This document shows positions 1 through 10,200 of a DNA stretch of 37,731 nucleotides, in pieces. The DNA comes from Deltaproteobacteria bacterium. Its GTDB lineage: Bacteria; Myxococcota_A; Polyangia; Haliangiales; JADYYK01. Numbering within the stretch: position 1 is the stretch's first letter; every line of letters begins with the position of its first letter. The notes under the pieces were generated by a model. The model was not told the origin of the DNA and made no database searches. It saw nothing but the letters and a program-made list of their open reading frames with translations. The DNA lies in the NCBI GenBank assembly GCA_020853705.1, contig JADYYK010000071.1, positions 1 through 37,731 on the forward strand. The letters run 5' to 3'. Made by a program: the position numbers and the translations under genes.

Positions 1-2
1 CG

Positions 3-953
3 CCGCTTGCGCTGCTGGCGCTGCTCGCGGCGGCGGCTGGCGGCGGCTGCGGCGGGCCGCGCACGTCCACCGGGCGGCCGGGCGGGCGGGCAGCGCAGGC
101 GGGCCCCGACGCGGGCGCACAGGCGGCGCCGCTGCACGACGCCGGCGCGCCGGGGCCGGCGCTGGTGGGTGACTTCCCGGCGTTCGAGGCCACCCTGCGT
201 GAGCTGCAGCTGGGGCGCGATCTCGGCGATGCGCCGGGGGCGACCGAGCTCCTGTCGTCGACCTGCAGCGGCTACCTGTTGCCGGTGACGACGCCGACCG
301 GGGTCGTGCAGGTCAGGCTGGGCGGCTGCTTTCACTGCCAGCTGCAGCCGGAGTCGGAGGCGGTGCGCGCCGCGGTCGACACCGCGCGCGTGGCGGGGTT
401 CGCGCAGGCGCTGCGCGAAACGCCAGCGAGGTTCATGGCCACGGCCAAGGTCGATCGTGTGGCGCTGTGCTGGCGGCTGTGGATGGAGCCGCTCGGCGAT
501 GGCGGCGTGGCGGCCGATGCGCTGCCCATCGGCGGCACCGTCGATCCGGGGCGGCACGAGATCATGCTCAGCCTGGAGGCGATGGAGGGGCTGACCGGCC
601 AGGACATCGTGCACCACGAGCTGTATCACGTGCTCGACGTGGTCTCGGACCCGCGGCGCGCGATGCTCGATCCCGCGTGGAGCCTGCTCAACCCGCGCGG
701 CTTCGAGTACCTGCACCGCGACGGCGACGCGCCCATCCCTGGCTTCCTCAACGTGCACGCGATGGCCAACCTGCGCGAGGATCACGCCACCGTGTACCAG
801 TTCGCCATGGCCCGCCCGGCCGAGCTGTGCGCCGCCGACCCCCTCATCCGGGCCAAGGCCCGCCTCATCCGCGACCGCGTCGCGGTCAGCCTGGGCGACG
901 CCGACTACCTGGTCCGCCGCGCGCCCTGCCTGGCACCGGCAGCGCCGCGCTGA
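3..953 (+). CDS. Lipoprotein with HExxH metallopeptidase motif (5' partial)
   Basis: The frame is open from the left edge of the window, so the start codon lies outside it. The first visible residues are a hydrophobic Leu/Ala stretch ending in AGGGC, which looks like a signal peptide with a loose lipobox, followed by a Gly/Ala/Asp-rich linker. The globular part begins around base 165 and contains HHELYHVLD, in which HELYH is a zinc-binding HExxH motif. A second short Cys pair (GCFHC) lies upstream of it. The likely role is a membrane-tethered zinc peptidase or a catalytically related protein on the periplasmic face of an envelope membrane. I do not recognise the family, and no downstream third zinc ligand is obvious. 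It ends 41 bases from the convergent kinase gene. An ATG at 165 could be mistaken for the start, but the signal peptide in the same frame argues against that. Confidence 0.75.
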   Translation, partial: PLALLALLAAAAGGGCGGPRTSTGRPGGRAAQAGPDAGAQAAPLHDAGAPGPALVGDFPAFEATLRELQLGRDLGDAPGATELLSSTCSGYLLPVTTPTGVVQVRLGGCFHCQLQPESEAVRAAVDTARVAGFAQALRETPARFMATAKVDRVALCWRLWMEPLGDGGVAADALPIGGTVDPGRHEIMLSLEAMEGLTGQDIVHHELYHVLDVVSDPRRAMLDPAWSLLNPRGFEYLHRDGDAPIPGFLNVHAMANLREDHATVYQFAMARPAELCAADPLIRAKARLIRDRVAVSLGDADYLVRRAPCLAPAAPR

Positions 954-993
954 GCGCCCCCACGATCGTGCGGCGACGCTGCCGCGGCGCGCT

Positions 994-3900
994 CTACCCG
1001 CCGCCGCCCTGCCCCGACAGCCTCACGCCGCCATCGAGCGCGACGACCTTGGCGTGGGCGCCCCAGCGGGCGTAGAGGTCGCGGGCGGCGCGCAGACGCA
1101 GCGCGGCCTCGTCAGCGCGACCGAGGGCGCCCAGGCAGCGCACGGCCAGTTCGTGGGCCAGCGCGAGGTCGGGCAGCCAGGACACCTCCTGGGCCTGGCT
1201 GATGGCGCGGTCGAGCAGCGCCAGGGCGCCCGCGGGGTCGCCGTCGATCCGACACAGCTCGGCCTCGACCAGGCTGACGCGGTGGGCGAAGTTCATCGCG
1301 GCGTGGCGGGCCAGCTTGCGCAGCTCGCCGAGGCTGGCCTCGAGGTGCGGGCGCAGCGCGGCGCGCGCGGCGGGGTCGAGGTCGGGCCAGGCCGCGCAGC
1401 CGGCCAGCGCGGCGAACTGGTGGAAGATCGGGATCAGCCAGCACGACGGCGCGGCGTCGATGAAGGGCCGCGCGATCTCCAGGCAGGCCGAGGCCTCGGT
1501 GTAGCGGCCGAAGTGGTAGCGCGCCATGCCCATGACCTTGCGCGTGATGAAGATCCCGCTGCGCGAGCCGGCGGCGGCGGCGGTCGCCAGCGTGTCGGCC
1601 TCGCGGAAGTGGGCGTCGTCGAGGCTGGCCGGGTTGGGCTGGGCGCCGGTCAGGCAGCGCAGCAGCTGCTCGAAGGGCGCGTGCACGTGGACGGCGTTGA
1701 TCTGGCCCAGGGCGCGCATCTGTTCACCCAGGGTCAGCGCCTCCTCGAGCAGCGGGCCCAGCGGACGGCCGCAGTACATCGCGAGGTAGACCCAGGTGTG
1801 CGCCGCGTAGGAGCCGTACTCGAAGTCGCCGGTGCGCCGGCCGATCTCGAAGACCTCGCGCGAGGACGCCAGCACGTCCGGCAAGGGCTGCAGCCACGGG
1901 CAGACCAGGTTGTAGACGACGTGGCGGGTCGCCGCCTCCAGGCTGCGGTCCTCCCAGCGCTCGAGCAGGCGGATGGCCAGCTGACCCCACACGTGCGAGA
2001 TGGGGAACAGATCCTGGGTGTTGAGGATGATGCCGAACAGCGCCAGCGCGTTGGGCGTCGCGGTCGACAGGCCGCGCTCGATCGAGGTCGTGATGAGGTT
2101 GCAGGCGATGATGGGCAGCAGCGCCGGACGCGCGAAGTAGACCGCCGGGCTGAGGCGGATCTGGATGCGCATCGCCGCCAGCACCAGCGGGTCGTCGGCG
2201 TCGGGCATCGCGGCCAGCCCCTCGGGGCCGACCCGGGTCAGCTCGGCCAGCGCGTGCTGGAAGGCGGCGCCGATCTCGGGCGGACCGGGCTCGGCGGGCA
2301 GCTGCACCCCGAGCAGGCCCAGCACCTCGAGGCCGGCGGCGATCGACGCCAGGTACTCGTGACGGCCAGCGCAGGCGTCGATCTGGACCTCCCACACCAG
2401 CAGCTGATCGGCCAGCGTGCGCGCGTGCGCCTTGACCTCGGCGATGCGGCGCTCGAGCGGCCCCCACTCGGCGCTCAGGTAGGCGGCCTCGGCCGCGCCG
2501 GCGTGCAGACCGAGCGCGAGGTCGTACTCGCGCGCCCAGGCGTCGGGCGCCAGCAGCGCGATCCCCGCCTCGAAGCAGCGGAAGGCCAGCGAGAAGGCGG
2601 CCGACTGGCGCGCCATGCGCCCCGCCGCCAGGTGCAGGCGCGCCGCCGCCAGCCGCTCGGCCGGGTCGGTCAGGAGCTCGGCCGCGGCGCCCAGGTGGCG
2701 CACGGCGTCGAACACCCAGGGGCCCAGCACCTCGCCGGCGTTGCGCTGCGACAGCGCGCGCCCGAGCCGCAGGTGGTGCTCACGGATGCGCGCCTCGCTG
2801 AGGTAGGCCATCACCGACTCGCGGGTGCGGTCGTGGTAGATCTCGAGCTGATCCTCGGCGCGCACGCCGAAGCTGTGGATGAAGTGGCCGCGCCGCAGCG
2901 CGACCACGCAGCGCAGCGCGCCATCGTCGAGGTCGGCGGCCTGCACCGCGACCGCCATCGCGATCGGGCTGTTGGCCACCGACAGCACCTCGACCAGGGT
3001 GCGCTCGGCGTCGGGCAGCGCGCGCACGCGCTCGGCCAGCACGGTGGCCAGCGTCACGGTGGCGGCCTCGACCGCGACGCCGGCCTGGCGCTGCTGCGCC
3101 ACCGAGTGCGCCAGCTCCTCGACGAAGAACGGGATGCCGGCCGACTCGGCGACGATGACCGGGGCCAGCGTCTCGGGCAGCCCGAGCGACGCCAGGGTCT
3201 GGCGCGCCAGCTCGGTGCTCTCGTCGGCGTCGAGCGGGCCGACGTCGATCGAGACCACGCGCGCCGCGGGCAGCCCACCCAGGCGCTGAAGGTACGGCGT
3301 CAGCGCCGGGTTGAGCGCGGCCTCCCGGGGCCGGAACGACAGCGCCAGCAGCACCCTCGGCGTCGGCGCCTCCAGCATCTTGAGCAGCAGCGCGGCGCTG
3401 TCGCCGTCGACCCACTGCAGATCGTCGACCTCCAGCAGCAGCGGCTGCTGCGCAGCCAGGTTGCCCAGCAGCTGGCGCAGCGCCGCCAGCGCGCGCCGAC
3501 GCAGCTCGACCGCCGACACTGGCTCGGCGCCGGCCAGCCGGGCGGCGACCGCGGGCACCTGCGCCAGCACCGGGAAGACCTGGGCCAGCTCCGCGCTCCA
3601 CACCGGCAACAGGCGCGCGGCCTCGTCCTCGCCGCACAGCGCCAGCCGGCCGGCCAGCTCCTCGAGCATGCCGTCGAAGGCCTTGTAGGGCACCGACTCG
3701 CGCTCGTAGCAGCGCCCGCGCAGGACCAGCACGTCGCTCTGGCCGCGCAGCTCGCCGGAGCAGCTGCGCAGCAGCGCCGACTTGCCCACGCCCGACAGTC
3801 CGCGAACCTGGACCACGACGCTGCCGCCCTCGCGGACCCGGCGCAGCGCCTGCGCCAGCACCTCGCGCTCGTGGCGCCGGCCCACGAAGCGCGTGGCCGC

Positions 3901-4851
3901 GGCGCCGCCGGCCGTGGCGCGCGGGCGCTCGAGCCCCAGCGCCGCGCGCACGTCGTCGATGCTGGGGCGCTCCCCGGGCGTGCGCGCCATCAGGCGGTGG
4001 CACACCTCGGCGAGGGCGGCGGGGACCCCGGTGACCCGGTCCTCCACCCGCGGCGCCCGCTGCGCCTGATCGAACGTCGCGCCGAAGGGCAGCTCGCCGG
4101 TGAGCAGCTGGAACATCATGCAGCCCAGCGAGAACAGATCCGACGACGGCGTGGCGGGCAGACCACGCCACTGCTCGGGTGACATGTACGCCGGCGTGCC
4201 GACCACGGTGCTGACGCCACGCAGCGCCATATGCTGACCGATCCGGCTGGCCACGCCGAAATCGAGCAGCCGGACCAGGCCATCGGCGCGCACCAGGACG
4301 TTGCTGGGCTTGAGATCCTGATGCACGATGCCGTGCTGGTGCAGGTACTCCAGCGCGTCGAGCAGCTGCGCCATGGCAGGGACGAAGCGGCCGAGGTCGC
4401 ACACCACCTCGGTGGTCGGCCGCGCCCCCGCCGCCTCGTCGTCGCGCACACCCGAGCGCGCGCGCGGCGTTGCCGCCAGCGTCGCGGCCGCCTGCAGCGC
4501 GGTGGTGACCTCGGCCTTGTCGCCCGGGGTCCCGAGCAGCCAGTCCATCAGGGTCACGCCGTCGACCAGCTCCATGGTGAAGAACCACAGATCGCCGTCA
4601 CAGTTGAGCTCGTACAGCGGCACCAGGTTGGGGTGCGCCAGATCGGCCACGTAGCGAAACTCGTTCTTGAACAGGAGGACGCGCTCGGGGGCGATGTTGC
4701 TCAGCGTCTTCAGCGCGACCTTGCTCGAGTGCTCGCTGATGGCGGTGTAGACGTCGCCCATGCCGCCCACGCCGAGCAGCCCGGTGACCTGGTACTGGCC
4801 CACGCGCACAGGCCGCTCAGGCGTTGCGTCCAGCAGATCTCTCGCTGCCAC
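994..4851 (-). CDS. Ser/Thr protein kinase fused to AAA-type ATPase and helical repeats
   Basis: A 1285-residue cytoplasmic signalling protein. Residues about 18-305 form a Hanks-type kinase: glycine loop GVGGMG (27-32), lysine in VALK (48), catalytic loop HQDLKPSN (177-184), DFG (197-199) and SPEQ (224-227). The catalytic loop has HQD where HRD is usual, so it is a non-RD kinase. There is a roughly 45-residue Ala/Arg-rich insertion (about 108-152) before the catalytic loop. Residues about 320-600 form a P-loop ATPase with Walker A GLSGVGKS (351-358) and Walker B LLLEVDD (471-477). The C-terminal half is Ala/Leu-rich, probably TPR-like helices. Kinase-ATPase-repeat fusions of this kind are common in myxobacteria and are thought to act as signalling hubs; the substrate is unknown. 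The start is GTG with GGGGGGAG eight bases upstream. It lies 51 bases behind the glycosyltransferase gene and may be co-transcribed with it. Confidence 0.92.
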   Translation of the reverse strand: MAARDLLDATPERPVRVGQYQVTGLLGVGGMGDVYTAISEHSSKVALKTLSNIAPERVLLFKNEFRYVADLAHPNLVPLYELNCDGDLWFFTMELVDGVTLMDWLLGTPGDKAEVTTALQAAATLAATPRARSGVRDDEAAGARPTTEVVCDLGRFVPAMAQLLDALEYLHQHGIVHQDLKPSNVLVRADGLVRLLDFGVASRIGQHMALRGVSTVVGTPAYMSPEQWRGLPATPSSDLFSLGCMMFQLLTGELPFGATFDQAQRAPRVEDRVTGVPAALAEVCHRLMARTPGERPSIDDVRAALGLERPRATAGGAAATRFVGRRHEREVLAQALRRVREGGSVVVQVRGLSGVGKSALLRSCSGELRGQSDVLVLRGRCYERESVPYKAFDGMLEELAGRLALCGEDEAARLLPVWSAELAQVFPVLAQVPAVAARLAGAEPVSAVELRRRALAALRQLLGNLAAQQPLLLEVDDLQWVDGDSAALLLKMLEAPTPRVLLALSFRPREAALNPALTPYLQRLGGLPAARVVSIDVGPLDADESTELARQTLASLGLPETLAPVIVAESAGIPFFVEELAHSVAQQRQAGVAVEAATVTLATVLAERVRALPDAERTLVEVLSVANSPIAMAVAVQAADLDDGALRCVVALRRGHFIHSFGVRAEDQLEIYHDRTRESVMAYLSEARIREHHLRLGRALSQRNAGEVLGPWVFDAVRHLGAAAELLTDPAERLAAARLHLAAGRMARQSAAFSLAFRCFEAGIALLAPDAWAREYDLALGLHAGAAEAAYLSAEWGPLERRIAEVKAHARTLADQLLVWEVQIDACAGRHEYLASIAAGLEVLGLLGVQLPAEPGPPEIGAAFQHALAELTRVGPEGLAAMPDADDPLVLAAMRIQIRLSPAVYFARPALLPIIACNLITTSIERGLSTATPNALALFGIILNTQDLFPISHVWGQLAIRLLERWEDRSLEAATRHVVYNLVCPWLQPLPDVLASSREVFEIGRRTGDFEYGSYAAHTWVYLAMYCGRPLGPLLEEALTLGEQMRALGQINAVHVHAPFEQLLRCLTGAQPNPASLDDAHFREADTLATAAAAGSRSGIFITRKVMGMARYHFGRYTEASACLEIARPFIDAAPSCWLIPIFHQFAALAGCAAWPDLDPAARAALRPHLEASLGELRKLARHAAMNFAHRVSLVEAELCRIDGDPAGALALLDRAISQAQEVSWLPDLALAHELAVRCLGALGRADEAALRLRAARDLYARWGAHAKVVALDGGVRLSGQGGGG

Positions 4852-4902
4852 CTGGTGCTCTCCCCCCGGAGTTACCGCTCGCGCAGGATATCACGCGTTG
4901 AT

Positions 4903-6654
4903 TCACGGCACCTTGACGGGCTTGGCCTTGTCGCGCACGCGCTTGATGTAGGAGTCGACCAGGCCGTCGTAGGCGCCGAAGTTCATGGCCACGATGGTCT
5001 GGAGGCGACGCCAGCTGAACAGCGGGCCGCGGGTGATGATGCGGACCTTGTCATAGTAGGTGTGCAGGTCGGGATCCTCGATGAGGTTTCGGCCCTGCTC
5101 GAGCGAGGCCTTGTAGCCGGGGGGCAGGTCGCGCGGGAAGTGGCCCGGGTTCCACAGGCGCGGGAACTTCATCGGGATGCGCGCCAGCAGCGGGTCGCAC
5201 AGGCCGAGCGGATCGATGACGTACTTGCGCGGGCCGACGGCGAAGCCGAAGTAGCCCATGGCGCCGACGCCGTTGGCGCCGCCGACCTGCACGGTGGCGG
5301 GCTTGTCGTGGAAGGCCAGGCCGGCGCGGTACCAGGCGTGGTTGGGCGGCTTGGTGCTGCGCGAGAACTGGCTGGGCGCGGCGCCCTCGCGGGTGGCCAG
5401 GAAGCGAGTGTCGATGATGAAGGACTTGCCGGTGCCGTTCTTGCCCAGCGGGGTGTAGGTGCCCTTGAGGGGCGACGCCGGCGCGAACAGGATGAAGAAG
5501 CCGGTCAGCGCGGCGACGGCCAGCTGGGCGCGCTGGTCGGGCTGCACGCGCGCGATGACGTGGATGAGGAGCAGCGCGGCCATCAGGTAGACCGGGGTCA
5601 GGAAGCGGCCGCTCATGTTGGAGCCCGAGGCGCCGATGAAGGTGATGTAGAGGACGTACAGCGCGACACCGCCGGCGCTGACCAGCGCGGTGCGAGCGCG
5701 GCTGGCGATGGCCAGCGCGACGGCCAGGATGACCACGATCAGCGTGGGCGGATCCCACTGCAGGCTGTTCATGAGGTAGACGCCGCCCTGCTTGAGGTAC
5801 TGGCTGCGTGAGACCCCGGTGGTCAGCGCCTTGGCATAGGCGGTGTTGGGGTATGGCGAGCCGTAGTAGAAGAGGGAGAAGGAAAGCCACGCGATGGCGG
5901 GGCTGAGGCCGAGCGCGGCCAGGCTGAGGGTGCGCCAGCGCAGGCGACGCACGTGCAGCACCAAGAGATACCCCAGCGCGGGCAGGTACATGAGGACGGT
6001 GTCCTGCCGGGTCACGAAGGCCAGCGCGGCGAGGACGGTCATGCGCAGGAGCTCGCGCGGGGTGGCGTCGGCCCAGGGCGCCTCGCGGGTGAGGAAGGCG
6101 GTGTAGAACAGCGCGATGAGCAGGTGTGACAGCGGGTTCTCCAGCCCCGAGGAGACGAAGTCCATGAAGGCCTTGGAGGCCACCAGCAGGGCGAACAGCA
6201 GCGGGAAGGCCCACCACGGGTAGTCGCGCAGGGCGCGCCGGCACCACCACAGGAGGACGAGGCCGAGCCCGAGCGAGACCGCCAGGCAGGTGAAGAACAG
6301 CTCGTCGGTGAGGTAGTAGACCACCGACATGAGGAGCATCCACAGCGGGTGCGTGAAGACCTGCACCCGCTCGCCGACGTTCCAGGTCAGCCCCTCGCCG
6401 CGGACGAAGTTGTCGACCGAGCGGAACGTGATGTAGGCGTCGTCGACCACCCAGGCCGAGATGACGAAGACGTAGACGAAGACGACGCAGAGCAGGACGA
6501 AGATGGCCAGCGGGGTGGACGGCGGCGGAGACGGGGTCCGCGCGGCGGGGCGAAGCCGCCACCACAGGCGGGTCCACAACCGGGGTGCCGGGCTCGGGCT
6601 CGGGCTCGTGCTCGCCGCTGCGCCGGGCGCGTCCGGCCTCTCCCCCTCCTCCAC
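4903..6654 (-). CDS. GT-C fold membrane glycosyltransferase (AftB-like motif)
   Basis: A 583-residue polytopic membrane protein. A Pro/Ser-rich cytoplasmic N-terminus is followed by a first membrane segment and then DDAYITFRSVDNFVRG and VFTHPLW, the post-TM1 acidic loop typical of GT-C enzymes and close to the wording seen in AftB-like arabinofuranosyltransferases. About ten further hydrophobic segments follow, then a soluble C-terminal domain of about 180 residues. GT-C enzymes use polyprenyl-phosphate sugars and act on the outer face of the inner membrane, so a role in envelope polysaccharide or glycolipid synthesis is likely; donor and acceptor cannot be read from sequence. The open frame extends 44 codons further upstream, but the GTG at 6654 is chosen because GAGGAG lies six bases before it and overlaps the stop codon of the upstream gene. 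The N-terminal SPSPSP stretch is encoded by a hexamer-like repeat. Confidence 0.82.
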   Translation of the reverse strand: MEEGERPDAPGAAASTSPSPSPAPRLWTRLWWRLRPAARTPSPPPSTPLAIFVLLCVVFVYVFVISAWVVDDAYITFRSVDNFVRGEGLTWNVGERVQVFTHPLWMLLMSVVYYLTDELFFTCLAVSLGLGLVLLWWCRRALRDYPWWAFPLLFALLVASKAFMDFVSSGLENPLSHLLIALFYTAFLTREAPWADATPRELLRMTVLAALAFVTRQDTVLMYLPALGYLLVLHVRRLRWRTLSLAALGLSPAIAWLSFSLFYYGSPYPNTAYAKALTTGVSRSQYLKQGGVYLMNSLQWDPPTLIVVILAVALAIASRARTALVSAGGVALYVLYITFIGASGSNMSGRFLTPVYLMAALLLIHVIARVQPDQRAQLAVAALTGFFILFAPASPLKGTYTPLGKNGTGKSFIIDTRFLATREGAAPSQFSRSTKPPNHAWYRAGLAFHDKPATVQVGGANGVGAMGYFGFAVGPRKYVIDPLGLCDPLLARIPMKFPRLWNPGHFPRDLPPGYKASLEQGRNLIEDPDLHTYYDKVRIITRGPLFSWRRLQTIVAMNFGAYDGLVDSYIKRVRDKAKPVKVP

Positions 6655-6660
6655 GAAGCT

Positions 6661-6666
6661 CTCCTC
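6661..6666 (-). promoter_or_regulatory. Ribosome binding site for the GT-C gene
   Basis: On the minus strand the string TGAGGAG joins the stop codon of the zinc-ribbon gene (6665-6667) to a GAGGAG Shine-Dalgarno sequence, six bases before GTG at 6654. This decides the start of the downstream gene and implies translational coupling. Confidence 0.75.
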
Positions 6667-7153
6667 AGCCCTCGAGCGGTTTGCCCTGCCAGTGCTCACC
6701 CAGCCAGGCGCCCAGGGTGGCCAGCCCGACCCCGGCGGCGACGCTGATCCCGACCGCCAACTGGTCATGCTGTAAAGAAAAATCAACCAGGAAACGCCGC
6801 TGGGCGAACCAGATCAGGAGGCCCAGCGCGATGGCGCCGGCCAGCGCGGCCTCCAGGATGGTGCGCCCCTCGGAGACCCGGCCGATGGCCAGCCCGCCGA
6901 GCAAGAAGCCCAGTGCCAGCGCGCCGCCGACCCAGACGCTGCCGGCCTGATCGAGCGCGCTCAGCGGCGGGGTCGGGCGCTGCAGCACCCCGGCCGCGGT
7001 CAGCAGCATGATGATGAGCGCCGCCAGCGCCAGCATCAGGAAGGCACCGCCGATGGTCCAGGTCAGCGCGAAGGCGCGCGACTTCTCACCGCACTTGCGG
7101 CAGAAGCGTTCCCCGGGGATGTGGCGCGTCCCGCACGCGTGGCAGATGCTCAT
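6665..7153 (-). CDS. Zinc-ribbon protein with four membrane segments
   Basis: A 162-residue protein starting MSICHACG. Cys4, Cys7, Cys18 and Cys21 form a CxxC-x10-CxxC zinc ribbon in the cytoplasmic N-terminus. Four hydrophobic segments follow at about 29-54, 72-91, 99-117 and 131-151. N-terminal zinc ribbons on small membrane proteins are widespread and mostly uncharacterised, so no function is assigned. The open frame extends 14 codons upstream; the ATG at 7153 is preferred because it puts the ribbon at the very N-terminus as in similar proteins, although no strong ribosome binding site precedes either candidate. Its stop codon overlaps the ribosome binding site of the GT-C gene, so the two are probably co-expressed. 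It lies 75 bases after the ASH-repeat lipoprotein gene. Confidence 0.75.
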   Translation of the reverse strand: MSICHACGTRHIPGERFCRKCGEKSRAFALTWTIGGAFLMLALAALIIMLLTAAGVLQRPTPPLSALDQAGSVWVGGALALGFLLGGLAIGRVSEGRTILEAALAGAIALGLLIWFAQRRFLVDFSLQHDQLAVGISVAAGVGLATLGAWLGEHWQGKPLEG

Positions 7154-7228
7154 GGCAGGTTGGTCGTCACGCCAGGCCGTGGCGCCGGGCGCCATGATAC
7201 ACGCGCCGGCGCGGTGCCGCAGCCTGCG

Positions 7229-10200
7229 TCACTGCTCGAAGCAGAGGATGGGCTCGGCCACGGTGCAGGGATCGCCGCGCGAGCCCCACCACTCGTTGAG
7301 GAAGATGTAGGCCCCGCGCGTCAGGGTGTAGCTGGCGGTGTTGTTCGTCCAGTTGTTGCACGTGGAGGCCGCGGTGCCTGGGTTGCTGGGCAGACCGTTG
7401 GCCCCCGTCACCACATAGAAGCCGACCGGGTAGGAGCCGTCAGCGGCCTGCCAGATCCCGGTGCGGACCGTCCGTGCGAGGAGCTCGGCGCCGGTGCCGA
7501 CGAGGATCCTGTCGGGGCGGATGTAGTTCGTCGTAGACACCACCGGGATACCCGAGGTGGTCGTGTTGAGCAGCGCACGCGGGGTCCCGGTCACGGCCGC
7601 CGGCTTCTCGGCGGCACACTTGGCGTTGGCGCCCGCGATCCCCCCGCTGACCGGCCAGGCGGTGTTCGAGCGCCAGATGTACTTGCCGGTCGCCGAGCCA
7701 GCCACCGTGGAGGTACGCGTCTTCTGCAGGCAGTAGAGGTGGTTGGGGACGTTGCAGGCGGAGGTCGAGTCGTTGGCCCAGTGCCCAGGGCCGCCGTCGG
7801 CGCGCCCGATCGTCCCGGTCACGCCCGAGGAGGTCGACGTCCAGTTGGTGCAGGTGGCGGCGGCCGTGGTCCCGTCGGAGGCGGTCCCGGTCCAGGTGCC
7901 GACGCCGGTGACGATGTTGCCGGTCTCGTCGATGCGGATGGGGTGGAAGATCTTCTGGGTCGTGAAGATCGACGTCTGGGTGTCGAACACGCCGCTGCCG
8001 TCGAGGCGCCCCCAGCCGCGCGCCGTGGCCCCCAGCCGGGCGACCACGTTCGAGGTCGCGCTGGAGACGAAGGCGACATACTCGTTGCCGCCGGTGCTGG
8101 CGTTGTTGATGCCTGCGCTGGAGGCCAGCGTATTGCACGCGGCGTCGAAGCCGGTGATGCCGAGGTTGGCGGCGTAGGTCCCCGACGACACGAACGCCAG
8201 GTTGTAGGTCTGCGCCACGAACGTCGCGGTGACGTTCTGGGCCGCGCTCATGGTGAGCGAGCAGTCGCGCGCGCTGCCGAACCCCGCGCAGGCGCCGGTC
8301 CAGCCCGAGAAGCGCGACGAGGTGCCGTTGCTCGGCGTGGCGCGCAGGACCACCACGGTGTTGAGCGCGTAGTTCTCGGCACAGTCGGCGCCGCAGCTGA
8401 TGCCGCCCGCCGGCACCGTCGCCACCGTCCCGGTCCCGGCGCCAGCCCTGGTCACCGCCAGCGGCACCAGCGCGGTGCCGCTCAAGGTCGCCGACTGGGT
8501 CCCGCCTGGATTGGCGGTGATCTGGAGGGTGGCGCTCTTGTCACCCCCGGTGGTGGGGGCGAAGGCGACCAGGACGGTGCAGGTCGCGCTGGGCAGCAGC
8601 GCGGCGGTGCAGTTGTTCTGCGTGATGGTGAACTGGGCCTGATCGGTGCCGGTCTTGCTCACCGCGGGCGTGCCGGTGTTGACCGAGCCCGTGTTGCGCA
8701 CGGTCCAGGTCATGGTCGCGGTGGTCTGCCCCAGCGCGGTGCTGGAGAACGCCAGGGTGGCCGGCGTGCCCGACAGGCTGGCCTGGGTCAGGCCGTCGCC
8801 GGTGAGGGTCGCGGTCGACGCGCCACCCGTGGTCGCGCTCGCGGTCACGGTCGCCGCCTTGGTGCCGGCGCTGGTCGGCGTGAAGCGAATCCGGAACGTG
8901 CATGACGCGCCACCGTTCAACGTCGTGGTGCCCGAGGCGCACTCACCGGCGCTGGGAGCCACGATGGCGTACTGGGCGGCCGCCGCGCCGCCGAGCCCGA
9001 GCGTGAGCGCGCTCGAGGCGCCCTGCCCGGTGTTGGTCACGGTCATGGTCCGATCGACGCTGGTGTTGTTCAGCGTCGATCCGAACGATTGCGATGCGGG
9101 TGTCACCGCCAGCGCCGCCGGCGTCAGCCCGGTGCCGGTGGCGGTCGCGGGCGCCGAGCCTCCCGGCGACGCGCTGACGTTCAGCGACGCCGTCTTGCTG
9201 CCAGCGGGCGTCAGCGGGTTGAAGCGCAGCGAGACCGTGCACGTCGCGCCGGCGGCCAGCGGGGAGGTCCCGCAGGTGTCACCGATCTTGGTGAAGGACG
9301 TGGTGTCGCCGGTCAGGGCCACGGTCAGGTTGCCGCTGGCGACCTCGCCGCTGTTGCGCACCGTGTACAGCTGGGTGGCGCCGGTGCTGCCGACCACGAC
9401 CGAGGGGAAGGTGAACGAGGTCGGCGAGATCGAGAGCGCCGCCTGCGCCAGCGCCGTGCCCGAGAGCGTCGCCGCCACGGCGCCTCCTGGCGACGCGTTC
9501 ACGCTCAGCGTCGCGGTCTTGGGCCCCGCGGTCGACGGCGTGAAGTTGACGCGCACCACGCAGGTGCCGGCGGCGGGGATGGCGGCGCCACACCCGTTCG
9601 ACTCCACCGCGAACTGGTTGCCGGCGCTGCCCGTGATCATCACGCTGGGCACCCCCGAGGGGGACCCGCCGGTGTTGCGCACCGTGAAGTCCATCGCGGT
9701 CGACGTGGCGCCCTGGACCACCGACGTGAAGGCGTGGGCGGTGGGGGTGACGGTCAGGTTGCCCGGCGTCAGCGCCGCGCCCGACAGCGCGATCATGAGG
9801 ACGCCCCCGGGTGTGGCGCTGACATTGAGCTGGGCGGCCTTGCTGCCTGCGCTGGTCGGCGCGAAGGTGACGGTGACGTCGCAGCTGCCGCCTGCCGCGA
9901 TGGTGTTGCCGGTGCAGCCATCGGGCGTCAGCGAGAACTGCCCCACGTCGGGCCCCGACAGCCCAGCGGTGGTGATGCCGGTCGGCAGCGCGCCCAGGTT
10001 GGCGATGCGCACGACCGTCGGCGTGCTCTGGCCAGTGATGCTGGAGCCGTAGTCGACCACCGAGGGCGTCGCGGCCAGCTCGGGCGCGCGCAGCCCCTCG
10101 CCCGCCAGCGCGGCCGAGGCCGAGCCCCCGGGCGCTCCCGCGACCACCAGCGTGGCCAGCTTGACGCCCGCGCTGGCCGGATCCAGGCGAACCTCGACGC

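Noticed and set aside
1054..4182. Long plus-strand open frame (over 1000 codons) opposite the kinase gene
   Set aside because: It is the antisense shadow of a high-GC3 gene. The translation is low-complexity Arg/Gly/Ala/Gln with no domain motif, while the other strand has a full kinase and ATPase.
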